Source of the DNA: Bartonella tamiae Th239
Lineage (GTDB): Bacteria > Pseudomonadota > Alphaproteobacteria > Rhizobiales > Rhizobiaceae
Length of the DNA: 64,000 nt
Direction: 5' to 3'
NCBI RefSeq assembly: GCF_000278275.1
Contig: NZ_JH725147.1
Coordinates: 1,228,849-1,292,848, forward strand
Position 1 is the stretch's first letter. The number at the start of each line of letters is the position of its first letter. The position numbers were made by a program, and so were the translations under genes. The notes under the pieces were generated by a model. It was not told the origin of the DNA. It saw only the letters and a list, made by a program, of their open reading frames with translations, and made no database searches. Of this stretch, positions 18,660 through 30,266 are shown in pieces.

Positions 18660-19451
18660 TTAAATCCCTAACAATGTTTTGGTTGCTTGGGTCACATCTG
18701 CTTGGCGCATTAAACTTTCTCCGACAAGAAAGGAAAGAATTTGACTTTCTTTCAAACGCAAAAGATCATTATGAGTAAAAATACCACTTTCACTGATTAA
18801 AATATGATGATCTTTGACCATATGGGCAAGTGTTTGGCTTACACTTAAATTAACGGCAAAAGTTTTAAGATTACGATTATTTATACCAATAAGCTTTGAA
18901 CGCATTCTCAAAGCACGTTCCATTTCTTTCTCATTATGGGTTTCAATCAAAACATCCATTCCAAGGTCTAATGCACATGTTTCAAGCTCATTGGCCACTC
19001 TGTCATCAACAGCTGCAAGTATGATTAAAATACAATCAGCCCCCCATGCTCGTGCTTCATACACTTGATAAGGATCAAATAAAAAGTCTTTACGTAAAAC
19101 AGGAAGTGAGCAGGCATGACGTGCTTGCTGTAAAAACTTAGGTGAACCTTGAAATGAGGGTTGATCTGTTAATACTGAGAGGCAAGCTGCGCCACCTTTT
19201 TCATAAGCGATTGCAAGATTTTCTGGATCAAAATCTTGGCGAATAAGTCCCTTAGACGGACTTGCCTTCTTAATTTCTGCAATTAAACCAAAAAATCCAT
19301 TATCTTGCTTTTGTTGTAATGCTTTTTGAAATCCACGTGGATCATCTGCTTTATATGCCTTTAATTTTATCTCATTTAGCGGGCATTGAGATTTTGCCTC
19401 AGTAATTTCTGCACGTTTATAAGTTTCAATTTTTTTTAAAATATCTTGCAT
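18660..19451 (-). CDS. trpC: Indole-3-glycerol phosphate synthase
   Basis: TrpC closes the indole ring in tryptophan synthesis. The 263-residue TIM barrel has [14 protein letters not shown] (substrate loop Lys), [30 protein letters not shown] and LISESGIF, all catalytic or phosphate-binding segments. The ATG at 19451 follows the trpD stop by one base; GGTGAG in the trpD end serves as ribosome-binding site. An ATG at 19469 is in frame but lies inside trpD and has no better signal. trpCD together suggest an at least partly retained tryptophan pathway. Confidence 0.95.
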   Translation of the reverse strand: MQDILKKIETYKRAEITEAKSQCPLNEIKLKAYKADDPRGFQKALQQKQDNGFFGLIAEIKKASPSKGLIRQDFDPENLAIAYEKGGAACLSVLTDQPSFQGSPKFLQQARHACSLPVLRKDFLFDPYQVYEARAWGADCILIILAAVDDRVANELETCALDLGMDVLIETHNEKEMERALRMRSKLIGINNRNLKTFAVNLSVSQTLAHMVKDHHILISESGIFTHNDLLRLKESQILSFLVGESLMRQADVTQATKTLLGI

Positions 19452-19452
19452 A

Positions 19453-20472
19453 TTACTCACCAAGCGCATTTGAAACGAGAATTAACTGTTCAAGTTTAGT
19501 TTTTGCCTTGCCTTGATCGATACTGTCCGTCGCAATTTTTACACCATCACGTAAATTTTTTGCTTTTCCAGCAATAATAAGAGCAGCCGATGCATTGAGT
19601 AAAACAATATCGCGATAAGCTCCCTTTTTACCATCAAGCACTTCAAGAAGAGCTTGCGCATTATGTTGCGGATCTCCACCTTTTAAATCATTCATTGTGA
19701 CGCGTTTTAAACCTGCATCTTCAGGTGTAATCATAAATTTTGATAAGGTTCCATTGGTTAAAGCCGCAACATGTGTCTCACCTGCTGTTGTTAGCTCATC
19801 CATGCCATCTCCATGAACAACCCATAATGATTTTGAACCAAAAGATTGTAAAACTTTTGCAATCGGTTCAACCCATTGGGGTGAAAAAACACCTATTAAC
19901 TGATTGGTAACCCCCGCGGGATTCGATAAAGGGCCTAAAATATTGAAAATCGTTCGTGTTCCAAGTTCAACACGTGCAGGTCCAACATGCCTCATTGCTG
20001 AATGATGTGTTGGCGCAAACATAAAACCCAGTCCAATTTCACGAATACACCGCCCGATTGTTGCTGCATCAGCATCAATATTTACACCAAGGGCTGCGAG
20101 TGCATCGGCAGCCCCTGATTTCGAAGATAGTGCACGATTACCATGTTTGCCAACAGGCACACCTGCTCCAGCGACGACAAAGGCTGTCGCTGTTGAAACA
20201 TTATAAGATCCAGATTTATCACCACCTGTGCCGACAATATCAATGGCTTCTTTAACACCATCCACCGGCATCATTTTTTCGCGCATTGAAGCAACGGCTC
20301 CAGAAATCTCATCAACTGTTTCGCCGCGAACACGTAAAGCCATTAAAAATCCACCAATTTGAGCTGGCGTAGCCTTTCCCGACATCATAATTGTAAAAGC
20401 ACTTTGCGCTTCTTCTTTACTTAAAGAAACACCTGTTGCGACTTTATCAATAAAGGGCTTGAGATCGCTCAT
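19453..20472 (-). CDS. trpD: Anthranilate phosphoribosyltransferase
   Basis: TrpD transfers phosphoribose from PRPP to anthranilate. The 339 residues contain the PRPP-binding [46 protein letters not shown] and [18 protein letters not shown]. The length is standard and the protein is complete. It is one member of the trpD-trpC-moaC-moeA minus-strand run, placed 7 bases after the stop of the PpiD-like gene. Confidence 0.96.
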   Translation of the reverse strand: MSDLKPFIDKVATGVSLSKEEAQSAFTIMMSGKATPAQIGGFLMALRVRGETVDEISGAVASMREKMMPVDGVKEAIDIVGTGGDKSGSYNVSTATAFVVAGAGVPVGKHGNRALSSKSGAADALAALGVNIDADAATIGRCIREIGLGFMFAPTHHSAMRHVGPARVELGTRTIFNILGPLSNPAGVTNQLIGVFSPQWVEPIAKVLQSFGSKSLWVVHGDGMDELTTAGETHVAALTNGTLSKFMITPEDAGLKRVTMNDLKGGDPQHNAQALLEVLDGKKGAYRDIVLLNASAALIIAGKAKNLRDGVKIATDSIDQGKAKTKLEQLILVSNALGE

Positions 20473-20479
20473 GTTAAAC

Positions 20480-22369
20480 TCACTGAAGATTATTCAATAT
20501 TCGGCTATAATTTTGTGTGTTGACTTTGATAGGATGTTGTTCATTGGCAACTTGTAGCATTTCAAGACGTAAATCCTCTCCCATCATTGCATCAATCATT
20601 TTTTTTTCTTGAGCGTTTAAGGATTGCGCGCTTGTGTTTAAAGGTTCTATTGCACCTGTAACTTGATAAATGATACGCGCATTATGATTTGTACCTGTCG
20701 TAACACCACTATGATTTGTATCGCTAGAAAACACATCATTAACTCCTGTTTGGCCAAAAATTTCTGCAGCGACACCGCGTTGTAGACCACGAGCAGTTTG
20801 TTTTTGTAAATGAAATTCTTGTGCGAGTTGATCAAGACTCTTTCCTTGTTGGAGAGAGTGAGCTATTTGTTGCGAGACTTGATCCAGTTGTTTTTGTGTT
20901 TGTTCGCTTTTCCAATTTTCTATGAGAGTTTGTTTGATTTCATCAAAGCTGCGGGTACGCTGGGGAATGATCTCTTCAACATTTAACCAAATATATCCAC
21001 CATTTTGATCTGTTAACGGATCAATATCGGAATCTTTTGAGGATTGAAAAATTGTTTGAAGGACATTGTCACGGTTTTTAATGTCACTTATAGATGTGCC
21101 ATCTGGTGTCAGTCCTTGACTATCCAAAGTAAGTTCGCGCATGTTGAGTCCATATTTTTGGGCAAGCTCTTTTAAAGGGACACCTTCAAAACGCTCATTT
21201 TCGATCGCTTCATGCATCTCTTTTATAGATTGAGTGGCATGGTTTTTTGCCAAAGTGTGCCGGATTTTTTGTTCCACTTGTTCAAATGGAATTTGTGCAG
21301 ATGGCGTAATACTGCGTACTCTTATAAGTATTGGACCTTTTAAATCGTTTACCACTCCACTTATTCCATCTTTTGGCAAAGAAAAAACTTCAGAGGCAAT
21401 CAAAGATGAAAATTCGTCTTTGGATAAAGGTCCTTTAGTAATTTCCGCTTTTGTTTTATTTTCTGAAACAATTAAGTCATCAAAACTCGTGCCTTCGTTT
21501 AATTTTGTTAAAGCTTTATTAGCATCGTCCTGAGATTTAAACACCAATTCTTCGATCGTTCTTCTTTCGGGCTCTTCAAATTGTGCAACGTTTTGTTCGT
21601 AATAAGCTTTTGCCTCATCTGTTGAAATGTCTTGCGGTTTTAAAACATTGTCTATATTCATTTCTATAAGAGCAACTTTTCGATATTCTGGCGCTTGAAA
21701 TTGATCTTTGTGCGCTTCAAACCATGTTTGTAATTCTTCATTTGTTGGATTATCAATCGTATCAAGTTGATTTGGAGTCAATAATAGATAGTCAGCTGTT
21801 CTCGTTTCACCTTTATATGTGAGTAATGCCGAATAATACACATCAGGTGCTTTCAGCGCTCCTATGGCACTTTTTATGAGTTGATCACGATCTTCTTTTG
21901 CCGCATAATAATGAACAATATCTGCTTCACTTATTTGCAATTGACGCAAATATCCTAAAAAAAGATTGCGATCAAAACGACCATTTTGATGAAAAAACGG
22001 ATCTGAGCCAATAGCACGTGCAATGCCATCTTTAGAAACGCCGATATTAAGAAGACGTGCTTGCTCATTAAAAAGAACATCTTGTTGCATTTTATTAAGA
22101 ACCATTTGGGGAATACCATATTGCTCGGCCTCACTAACTGTCAAAGGTCGACCAAGATTGGACGCCACCGATAAGCGCATAATTTGATCATTAAGGGCCA
22201 GACGATAAGTATCTATGGATATTTTGGATTTTCCAGATACAATAAGATCATTGCTGCTTCCTCCTGCAAGATTGGGGAGCCCCCAAAGTAATGCAAAATA
22301 TAAGAGGAACAAACCGAATAAAACTTTGGCGATCCATGAATTGAGAACTTTACGTAAATTAATAAGCAT
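20480..22369 (-). CDS. PpiD-like membrane-anchored peptidyl-prolyl isomerase/chaperone
   Basis: A periplasmic folding factor anchored by one N-terminal membrane helix (residues about 12-35, with [15 protein letters not shown]). A SurA-N-like chaperone domain follows (residues about 45-180), then a parvulin-type domain around residues 235-370 and a C-terminal region. The parvulin part is poorly conserved, as in PpiD, whose isomerase activity is weak or absent. The 629 residues match PpiD/SurA_N_3 proteins of Hyphomicrobiales. It is divergent from tpiA and heads the trpD run. Confidence 0.88.
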   Translation of the reverse strand: MLINLRKVLNSWIAKVLFGLFLLYFALLWGLPNLAGGSSNDLIVSGKSKISIDTYRLALNDQIMRLSVASNLGRPLTVSEAEQYGIPQMVLNKMQQDVLFNEQARLLNIGVSKDGIARAIGSDPFFHQNGRFDRNLFLGYLRQLQISEADIVHYYAAKEDRDQLIKSAIGALKAPDVYYSALLTYKGETRTADYLLLTPNQLDTIDNPTNEELQTWFEAHKDQFQAPEYRKVALIEMNIDNVLKPQDISTDEAKAYYEQNVAQFEEPERRTIEELVFKSQDDANKALTKLNEGTSFDDLIVSENKTKAEITKGPLSKDEFSSLIASEVFSLPKDGISGVVNDLKGPILIRVRSITPSAQIPFEQVEQKIRHTLAKNHATQSIKEMHEAIENERFEGVPLKELAQKYGLNMRELTLDSQGLTPDGTSISDIKNRDNVLQTIFQSSKDSDIDPLTDQNGGYIWLNVEEIIPQRTRSFDEIKQTLIENWKSEQTQKQLDQVSQQIAHSLQQGKSLDQLAQEFHLQKQTARGLQRGVAAEIFGQTGVNDVFSSDTNHSGVTTGTNHNARIIYQVTGAIEPLNTSAQSLNAQEKKMIDAMMGEDLRLEMLQVANEQHPIKVNTQNYSRILNNLQ

Positions 22370-22527
22370 CGATTGGTCCCATTTTAAAAGTCTTTAATGA
22401 AAACATAAGTTTTTATAGGATTTGCAACAAAGATACACAAGATGCAAGGTTAAACACTTGCTTTGCCTGTGTGATTTGTTAGTAATTATCATTAAAGTGC
22501 TTTTAAAAACGATATTGAGGTGAAATC

Positions 22528-23292
22528 ATGACCCCGAATGTTCGACCTTTGGTCGCTGGAAACTGGAAAATGAATGGCACTGGTGAAACCTTGACAGAAT
22601 TGCGTGCAATTGCTTCTGGGGTCAGTACCGATTTAGGATTGTTGTTTGAAGCACTCATCTGTGTGCCAGCCACGCTTATTTCACGCGCCGCTGATGTTTT
22701 GGATGGAGAAAAACTTTTGTTAGGTGGGCAAGATTGTCATACGCAAGATAGTGGTGCCCATACAGGTGATATATCTGCGCCAATGCTTAAAGAAGCAGGG
22801 GCAAGCTATGTGATTGTTGGTCATTCAGAACGACGGACAGACCACCATGAAACGGATGAAATCGTTCATAAAAAAGCGCAAGCAGCATGGCATGCTGGTT
22901 TAAAAGCGATTATTTGTGTTGGTGAAACTTTAGCACAAAGAGATGAAGGCATAACGCTAGAAATCATTGGTAAACAATTAAATGATTCTGTTCCTAATGA
23001 TGCAACAAATGAAAATACAATTATAGCTTATGAGCCTGTTTGGGCAATTGGAACGGGAAAAACATCGACTGTGGATGATGTGACGAAAGTTCACGCATTT
23101 ATACGCAAAACATTAAACCAACGATTTGGCTCTAAAGGACAAGCGATGCAGCTTCTTTACGGTGGTTCAGTCAAACCATCAAACGCGCATGAACTATTAG
23201 CAGTTCAAAATGTTGATGGGGCGCTTGTTGGGGGTGCGAGCCTAAAAGCAACTGATTTTCTTGCAATATGTGAGGCGTATCGTAAATTATAG
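22528..23292 (+). CDS. tpiA: Triose-phosphate isomerase
   Basis: Interconverts dihydroxyacetone phosphate and glyceraldehyde 3-phosphate. Catalytic residues are visible: Lys14 in GNWKMNG, His99 in VGHSERR and Glu169 in [12 protein letters not shown]; the phosphate loop is [11 protein letters not shown] and GGASL. At 254 residues it is full length. ATTGAGGTGAAATC upstream of the ATG contains a GAGGTG ribosome-binding site. It is divergent from the PpiD-like gene and 80 bases upstream of secG. Confidence 0.97.
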   Translation: MTPNVRPLVAGNWKMNGTGETLTELRAIASGVSTDLGLLFEALICVPATLISRAADVLDGEKLLLGGQDCHTQDSGAHTGDISAPMLKEAGASYVIVGHSERRTDHHETDEIVHKKAQAAWHAGLKAIICVGETLAQRDEGITLEIIGKQLNDSVPNDATNENTIIAYEPVWAIGTGKTSTVDDVTKVHAFIRKTLNQRFGSKGQAMQLLYGGSVKPSNAHELLAVQNVDGALVGGASLKATDFLAICEAYRKL

Positions 23293-23372
23293 AGAAGAAA
23301 TTTCAATTGCCTCTTGGATTATGCATTATTTGCGTGTAAATAGCCCCAAACATTGGAGTTAGAATAAAGACC

Positions 23373-23792
23373 ATGCAGACAGTATTGATTGTCATCCATC
23401 TTTTAATTGTGATCGCTCTTATCGGCGTTGTGTTGATACAACGTTCTGAAGGAGGAGGTCTGGGTATTGGTGGCGGTTCTGGCTTTATGACAGCTAGAGG
23501 CACCAAAAATATTTTAACGCGATTAACAGCGATTTTGGCGATATGTTTTTTTATTACGTCAATCACTTTGGTTGTTTTGGGAAGTATGTCAAATTCTGCT
23601 TCAGATATTTTGAACCGTATACCGCAATCTGACGGACAAACTCAGACAGAGGGAACACAGCCTTCAATTTTAGAACAATTGGGTGGTTCATCAAGTGGTG
23701 AAGGACAAAATGGTTCTCAAGACCAAAATAATCAAGAGCAACCACAAAATCCAGTTCCACAGCAATCTGATAATCCCATACCTGGAAATTAA
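23373..23792 (+). CDS. secG: Preprotein translocase subunit SecG
   Basis: The small two-helix subunit of the SecYEG channel. MQTVLIVIHLLIVIALIGVVL is summarised here as a first membrane helix (residues 2-21), then the diagnostic cytoplasmic loop QRSEGGGLGIGGGSGF, then a second helix ICFFITSITLVVLGSM. The C-terminal half of the 139 residues is a Gln/Gly/Asn-rich tail. A rho-independent terminator follows. Confidence 0.93.
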   Translation: MQTVLIVIHLLIVIALIGVVLIQRSEGGGLGIGGGSGFMTARGTKNILTRLTAILAICFFITSITLVVLGSMSNSASDILNRIPQSDGQTQTEGTQPSILEQLGGSSSGEGQNGSQDQNNQEQPQNPVPQQSDNPIPGN

Positions 23793-23838
23793 TAGTGAAA
23801 ACAATTTGAGTCATTTCAATTGAAAAGTAGTGTTTAAA

Positions 23839-23860
23839 AAAAGGGCTATTACGCCCTTTT
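23839..23860 (+). terminator. Rho-independent terminator after secG
   Basis: An 8-bp stem AAAAGGGC / GCCCTTTT with loop TATTAC, ending in a T-rich run (TTTTACTTTTT). It lies 47 bases after the secG stop and separates secG from pyrG. Confidence 0.8.
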
Positions 23861-23950
23861 ACTTTTTGTATTTATAAAAGAGTCTTTTTTTTGGTTATTG
23901 TGCATTTTTTTCTGGTAGAATCATTTATAATCGCTTAAGCACATAAGCCC

Positions 23951-25579
23951 ATGGCACGATATGTTTTTATTACTGGTGGCGTGGTTTCTTCTCTTGGAAA
24001 AGGCATTGCTGCAGCTGCATTGGCAGCATTATTGCAAGCTCGCGGATATCGCGTTCGTATCCGTAAGCTCGATCCTTATTTGAATGTTGATCCAGGAACG
24101 ATGTCTCCTTATCAACATGGTGAGGTTTTTGTCACTGATGATGGCGCCGAAACAGATCTTGATTTGGGTCATTATGAACGTTTCACTGGACGCTCAGCTA
24201 ATAAACAAGACAATATCACGACAGGTCGTATATATCGCAATATCATTGAAAGAGAACGGCGTGGTGATTATTTAGGAGCGACAGTTCAAGTCATTCCACA
24301 TGTTACTGATGAAATTAAAAATTTTATCACAGAAGACAATGACAATTATGATTTTGTGTTATGTGAAATTGGCGGAACGGTGGGTGATATTGAAGCAATG
24401 CCGTTTTTGGAAGCAATACGTCAACTGCATAATGAATTACCAAGACAAAGCGTGGTTTATATTCATTTAACATTAATGCCATATATTGCAGCTGCTGGTG
24501 AACTTAAGACAAAACCCACGCAACATTCGGTAAAAGAATTGCAATCTATTGGTATTGCCCCCGATATTTTGCTTGTACGTGCTGATCGTCCGATACCAGA
24601 ATCTGAACGTAAAAAGCTTTCGCTTTTTTGTAATGTGCGACCAACAGCCGTTATTCAGGCGCTTGATGTTGATGCCATTTACGATGTACCAATGGCCTAT
24701 CATTATGAAGGATTAGATGGTGAAGTATTAGCCGCATTTGGTATTGATCCAGCACCTAAGCCTCAAATGGGGCGGTGGAAGGAAATTACTCATCGCATTC
24801 ATAATCCTGAAGGGGAAGTGACCATTGCTATCGTTGGCAAATATACAGGTTTAAAAGACGCGTATAAGTCTTTGATTGAAGCAATCATGCATGGTGGTAT
24901 TGCGCATAAAGTTAAAGTGAATCTTGAATGGATCGAATCAGAATTGTTTGAAAAGGAAGATCCTACACCTTATCTCGAAAAGCTTCATGGTATTTTAGTG
25001 CCTGGTGCCTTTGGTGAACGTGGCGCAGAAGGAAAAATTCTTGCAACACGGTTTGCTCGAGAGCGAAAAGTTCCTTTTTTTGGTATTTGCTTTGGTATGC
25101 AGCTTGCTTGCATTGAAGCGGCTCGTAATTTATGCGGTATTGATGCTGCTTCTTCAAGCGAATTTGGTCACACCTCTGCTCCAATCGTTGGTCTTATGAC
25201 TGAATGGCTTAAAGGCAACGATCTAGAAAAGCGCGAAGCTGCGGGCAATCTTGGTGGTACAATGCGATTAGGGTCTTATCAATCAATATTAAAAGAAGGA
25301 AGCCATATTGCAAAAATATACGGTACGACCGATATTTTTGAACGGCATCGTCATCGTTATGAAGTCAATATTGATTATAAAGACCAATTAGAGCAAGCAG
25401 GTTTGATTTTTTCTGGTATGTCCCCAGATGGTGTTTTGCCAGAAACAGTGGAATATGAAGACCATCCTTGGTTTATTGGTGTTCAATATCATCCAGAGTT
25501 GAAATCACGCCCTTTTGATCCTCATCCACTTTTTGCTTCTTTTATTGCAGCTGCTATTGAACAGAGCCGTTTGGTTTAG
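23951..25579 (+). CDS. pyrG: CTP synthase
   Basis: Makes CTP from UTP, ATP and glutamine. The N-terminal synthase domain starts [16 protein letters not shown] (P-loop-like) and includes [22 protein letters not shown]; the C-terminal glutamine amidotransferase domain has the nucleophile in [17 protein letters not shown] and the HPE motif of the triad in VQYHPELKS. At 542 residues the length is standard. The ribosome-binding site before the ATG is weak. secG-pyrG-kdsA-eno is a common Hyphomicrobiales order. Confidence 0.98.
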   Translation: MARYVFITGGVVSSLGKGIAAAALAALLQARGYRVRIRKLDPYLNVDPGTMSPYQHGEVFVTDDGAETDLDLGHYERFTGRSANKQDNITTGRIYRNIIERERRGDYLGATVQVIPHVTDEIKNFITEDNDNYDFVLCEIGGTVGDIEAMPFLEAIRQLHNELPRQSVVYIHLTLMPYIAAAGELKTKPTQHSVKELQSIGIAPDILLVRADRPIPESERKKLSLFCNVRPTAVIQALDVDAIYDVPMAYHYEGLDGEVLAAFGIDPAPKPQMGRWKEITHRIHNPEGEVTIAIVGKYTGLKDAYKSLIEAIMHGGIAHKVKVNLEWIESELFEKEDPTPYLEKLHGILVPGAFGERGAEGKILATRFARERKVPFFGICFGMQLACIEAARNLCGIDAASSSEFGHTSAPIVGLMTEWLKGNDLEKREAAGNLGGTMRLGSYQSILKEGSHIAKIYGTTDIFERHRHRYEVNIDYKDQLEQAGLIFSGMSPDGVLPETVEYEDHPWFIGVQYHPELKSRPFDPHPLFASFIAAAIEQSRLV

Positions 25580-25804
25580 CTAAAGCTATAGGGATATTGT
25601 TTTGATGTGTATGCATCAGACATTTAAACACGTGCTTGATTGATATTTTTGATTTTGAAACAAACAGTTATGATCTGTAATTTCTTTCAATGACCTTTTT
25701 TGTCATAAGTTTTTTTGAGAGACTTTTGAGACATATTTGAGATTATTCTTTTAAGATGTTTTTTTCTATGACATAAAGATTATTAAAATTTTTTAGGAAA
25801 TAAA

Positions 25805-26641
25805 ATGTCACATACGCATCATTCAATTTCTGTTGGAAATGTTACTTTTTGTAATACTGCTCCATTTTCTTTAATTGCAGGCCCTTGCCAAATGGAAAGT
25901 CGAGACCACGCTTTTGATGTGGCAGGTCGTGTCAAAGAAATAACAGACCAGTTGAGTATCGGTCTCGTTTATAAATCAAGTTTTGATAAAGCAAATCGTA
26001 CGTCTTTGAATGGAAAACGTGGAATTGGTCTTGAAAAAGCCATGGATGTTTTTGCCGATCTTAAAAAAGAGTTTGGTTTTCCTGTTTTGACAGATATTCA
26101 CACAGAAGAACAATGTGAGATTGTTTCAAATATTGTCGATGTCTTACAAATACCTGCATTTTTATGCCGCCAGACCGATTTGCTTGTGGCGGCAGCAAAA
26201 ACAGGCCGTGTTATTAATATTAAAAAAGGACAATTTCTTGCCCCTTGGGATATGAAAAACGTTTTGGATAAAGTGATAGAAAGCGGAAATCCAAATGTTA
26301 TGGCATGTGAACGCGGTGTTTCTTTTGGATATAATACGCTTGTTTCTGATATGCGTGCATTGCCAATTATGGCAGCATTTGGTGCGCCCGTCATTTTTGA
26401 TGCGACACATTCTGTCCAACAGCCAGGAGGACAGGGCGGTTCGTCAGGCGGACAAAGAGAATTTGTCGAAACACTTGCGCGTGCCGCAGTATCTGTTGGT
26501 GTAGCAGGGGTGTTTGTTGAAACCCATCAAGATCCTGACAATGCCCCATCAGATGGGCCAAATATGATAAAGCTTGATGATTTACCAAATTTATTGGAAA
26601 ATCTTAAAGCATTTGATCAATTGGCAAAGAATATGAAATAA
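25805..26641 (+). CDS. kdsA: 2-dehydro-3-deoxyphosphooctonate aldolase (KDO-8-phosphate synthase)
   Basis: Condenses phosphoenolpyruvate with arabinose 5-phosphate to make KDO-8-P for lipopolysaccharide. The 278 residues show [46 protein letters not shown] and [21 protein letters not shown] before the ATG is the ribosome-binding site. Its presence implies that the organism makes at least a KDO-containing lipid A core. A strong terminator follows the stop. Confidence 0.96.
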   Translation: MSHTHHSISVGNVTFCNTAPFSLIAGPCQMESRDHAFDVAGRVKEITDQLSIGLVYKSSFDKANRTSLNGKRGIGLEKAMDVFADLKKEFGFPVLTDIHTEEQCEIVSNIVDVLQIPAFLCRQTDLLVAAAKTGRVINIKKGQFLAPWDMKNVLDKVIESGNPNVMACERGVSFGYNTLVSDMRALPIMAAFGAPVIFDATHSVQQPGGQGGSSGGQREFVETLARAAVSVGVAGVFVETHQDPDNAPSDGPNMIKLDDLPNLLENLKAFDQLAKNMK

Positions 26642-26675
26642 AAAGATTAAGCCGGCTTTGTCCGGCTTAATCTTT
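26642..26675 (+). terminator. Rho-independent terminator after kdsA
   Basis: A 14-bp perfect stem (AAAGATTAAGCCGG with its complement) and a 6-base loop begin at the kdsA stop. The trailing T-run is short (TCTTTGTT). It separates kdsA from eno, which has its own AAGGAAACG ribosome-binding site about 55 bases on. Confidence 0.8.
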
Positions 26676-26697
26676 GTTGGGATCAAGACAAATATAA

Positions 26698-28011
<1,314 letters not shown>

Positions 28012-28070
28012 ATTGTTTTTTCATTAAGATTACTTTAGAAGGTTAATTTTATAATTATTAGGAGTATCGT

Positions 28071-28481
28071 ATGAGGGGTATTATCATCAGCTATAATGGA
28101 GATAATGGAATTATCTCTGGACAGGATGGAAATCGTTATATTTTCAATCAAAGTGATTGGATTGGAAAACAAAGACCAACTGAGGGTATGAATATTGACT
28201 TTGTTGGAAATGATGGAAAGGCAGGTAGTATTCTACCGCTGGAAACTAGCAAAAAACGTTCTAAATTAATTTTAGCAATTGTTTGTTGGTTTTTTGGTTT
28301 GTTCGGTGTTCACCGTTTTATGGTTGGTAAAATTGGAACGGGTATATTAATGCTTGTGTTAACTTGCACAGTGATAGGTATGATAATTACTGGTATATGG
28401 GTCTTGATTGATTTTATTGTTATTTTGATGGGTAACTTTACGGATAAGCAAGGTAATAGAATCGACGGTGAATCACTTTAA
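28071..28481 (+). CDS. TM2-domain membrane protein with N-terminal cold-shock-like domain
   Basis: The 136-residue protein has two parts. Residues 1-60 (beginning MRGIIISYNGDNGIISGQDG) resemble a small beta-barrel of the cold-shock/OB kind, with alternating Gly and aromatic residues. Residues 65-136 form a TM2 domain: a first helix (LILAIVCWFFGLFGVHRF), the signature GVHRFMVGKIGTGILML, and a second helix ending with IWVLIDFIVILMG. TM2 proteins are small membrane proteins of mostly unknown function. TTAGGAGTATCGT is a good ribosome-binding site. It has its own terminator downstream. Confidence 0.82.
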   Translation: MRGIIISYNGDNGIISGQDGNRYIFNQSDWIGKQRPTEGMNIDFVGNDGKAGSILPLETSKKRSKLILAIVCWFFGLFGVHRFMVGKIGTGILMLVLTCTVIGMIITGIWVLIDFIVILMGNFTDKQGNRIDGESL

Positions 28482-28520
28482 TTCAAATATATTGAATATT
28501 ATTAAAATTATTTTGCATGA

Positions 28521-28558
28521 AAAAAAACTGGTGAGTTGAAATGCTCGCCAGTTTTTTT
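28521..28558 (+). terminator. Rho-independent terminator after the TM2 gene
   Basis: A stem ACTGGTGAG / CTCGCCAGT (one G-U pair) with an 8-base loop, flanked by seven A on the left and seven T on the right, 40 bases after the stop. The flanking A/T runs could also support termination from the opposite strand. Confidence 0.85.
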
Positions 28559-28750
28559 AGTTAAGCCTTTATTTAAGATGACTTCCCAATTTAATAAATT
28601 AAAAAACGTAATTTTCATATCCGTTCTAATTAATGTCATTCTTATGTTTTGTTAGACTCTTAGTCGATGAATTTTAACCAATTAAGATTTAAAGTAATAA
28701 GCTATTAATGAAATTGGTGCATTGTCCAAGTGATTCGGTGAAAGAAAATC

Positions 28751-29074
28751 ATGTGGACCAAACATAAACGTAGATCAATTAAAGGACGTTTTATACTGCC
28801 TCTTATGGCGGTTGGCGTATTTTCTTATTTTGGTTACCATATTTATCATGGTGAATATGGGCTTTATTCGCGGGTTAAACTGGAAAGCCATATTGATGAT
28901 TTGAATGGTGAATTGAAAACCCTTGTTACTGCACGTGAAGCTTTTGAAAAAAAAATATCCTTACTCAGAGATGGGCACATTGAGCGTGATATGTTGGATG
29001 AATATGTACGCAAAAATTTGAATCTTTCTACCCCAAATGAGTTGGTTATCATCACAAAACCAAGTGATCAATAA
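28751..29074 (+). CDS. ftsB: FtsB/DivIC-type septum formation initiator
   Basis: A single-pass division protein of the FtsB/DivIC family that bridges FtsL and FtsQ in the divisome. A basic N-terminus precedes one membrane helix (residues about 14-30, FILPLMAVGVFSYFGYHIY), then a short periplasmic coiled coil (KLESHIDDLNGELKTLVTAREAFEKKI in part) and the conserved DMLDEYVRKNLNLSTPNELVI. The 107-residue length fits. The eno-ftsB-pdhA order is common in alphaproteobacteria. Confidence 0.85.
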   Translation: MWTKHKRRSIKGRFILPLMAVGVFSYFGYHIYHGEYGLYSRVKLESHIDDLNGELKTLVTAREAFEKKISLLRDGHIERDMLDEYVRKNLNLSTPNELVIITKPSDQ

Positions 29075-29210
29075 ATTAACCAAAATCAAGTTAATTAAAT
29101 TTAATCCAAAAAAAACAATAAGATAGTAATTTAAAAGCTGCCAATATAAGGCTTGTATCTTTGTTGTGAAAAGATTATTTTAAGGTCATCTTTGATTTAG
29201 GGAGTTTGAT

Positions 29211-30251
29211 ATGGCAGCACGGGCTAAAAAAACTTCTGCGAAAAATACGCAGATAGCATTATCCAATATCGCCAAGCCACCGAAACCTGCAGATTTTACC
29301 AAACAAGAAGAGTTGGAAGTCTATCGTGAGATGCTGTTAATTCGGCGTTTTGAAGAAAAGGCAGGTCAACTTTATGGTATGGGTTTTATTGGTGGCTTTT
29401 GTCATCTTTATATTGGTCAAGAAGCTGTTGTAAGTGGTACACTTATGGCTTCAAAAGAAGGTGATCAAATTATTACATCGTATCGTGACCATGGACACAT
29501 GCTGGCCGCTGGTATGAGTCCAAAAGGTGTGATGGCAGAGTTGACGGGACGCCGTGGTGGCTTTTCAAAAGGTAAAGGCGGTTCAATGCATATGTTCTCC
29601 AAAGAGAAAAATTTCTATGGTGGTCATGGCATTGTTGGCGCACAGGTGCCCATTGGTACAGGTTTGGCTTTTTCAAACCAATATTTAGGCAAAGATAATG
29701 TCACTCTTGTTTATTTTGGTGACGGTGCGGCCAATCAAGGACAGGTGTATGAAAGCTTTAATATGGCTTCACTTTGGAAATTACCTGTTATTTATATTAT
29801 TGAAAATAATCAATATGCCATGGGAACATCAGTCTCACGCGCATCAGCAGAAACTGATTTTTCTCGTCGTGGATTATCATTTGAAATTCCCGGTATTATT
29901 GTTGATGGCATGGATGTGCGCGCAGTGAAGGCGGCCTCTGATGAGGCGATTGCTTGGGCGCGTGCTGGAAAAGGCCCCATCATTCTTGATATGCAAACGT
30001 ATCGTTATCGTGGTCATTCCATGTCTGATCCCGCAAAATACAGAAGCAAGGAAGAAGTTCAAAAGATACGTGCGGACCATGATCCGATTGATCAGGTCAA
30101 AACGCGCCTTATTGATAAAGCTTGGGCAAGTGAAGATGAGTTGAAAGCAATCGATAAAGATGTTCGGGCAATTGTCGCGGATGCAGCAGAATTTGCGCAG
30201 ACGGATCCAGAGCCAGATGTTTCTGAGCTTTATACCGATATTTTAGTATAA
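29211..30251 (+). CDS. pdhA: Pyruvate dehydrogenase E1 component subunit alpha
   Basis: The thiamine-diphosphate subunit of the E1 heterotetramer that decarboxylates pyruvate. The 346 residues contain LIRRFEEKAGQLYGMG, the TPP motif FGDGAANQGQVYESFNMA and the loop YRYRGHSMSDPAKYR. The N-terminus is Ala/Lys-rich and probably disordered. GGGAGTTTGAT precedes the ATG. It begins the PDH cluster pdhA-pdhB-pdhC-SGNH-lpdA. Confidence 0.97.
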   Translation: MAARAKKTSAKNTQIALSNIAKPPKPADFTKQEELEVYREMLLIRRFEEKAGQLYGMGFIGGFCHLYIGQEAVVSGTLMASKEGDQIITSYRDHGHMLAAGMSPKGVMAELTGRRGGFSKGKGGSMHMFSKEKNFYGGHGIVGAQVPIGTGLAFSNQYLGKDNVTLVYFGDGAANQGQVYESFNMASLWKLPVIYIIENNQYAMGTSVSRASAETDFSRRGLSFEIPGIIVDGMDVRAVKAASDEAIAWARAGKGPIILDMQTYRYRGHSMSDPAKYRSKEEVQKIRADHDPIDQVKTRLIDKAWASEDELKAIDKDVRAIVADAAEFAQTDPEPDVSELYTDILV

Positions 30252-30266
30252 GAGAGGAAAGCGACT

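Noticed and set aside
28751-29074. Transcription factor or toxin identity for the small coiled-coil protein
   Set aside because: Its single membrane helix, coiled coil and place between eno and pdhA fit FtsB/DivIC best.
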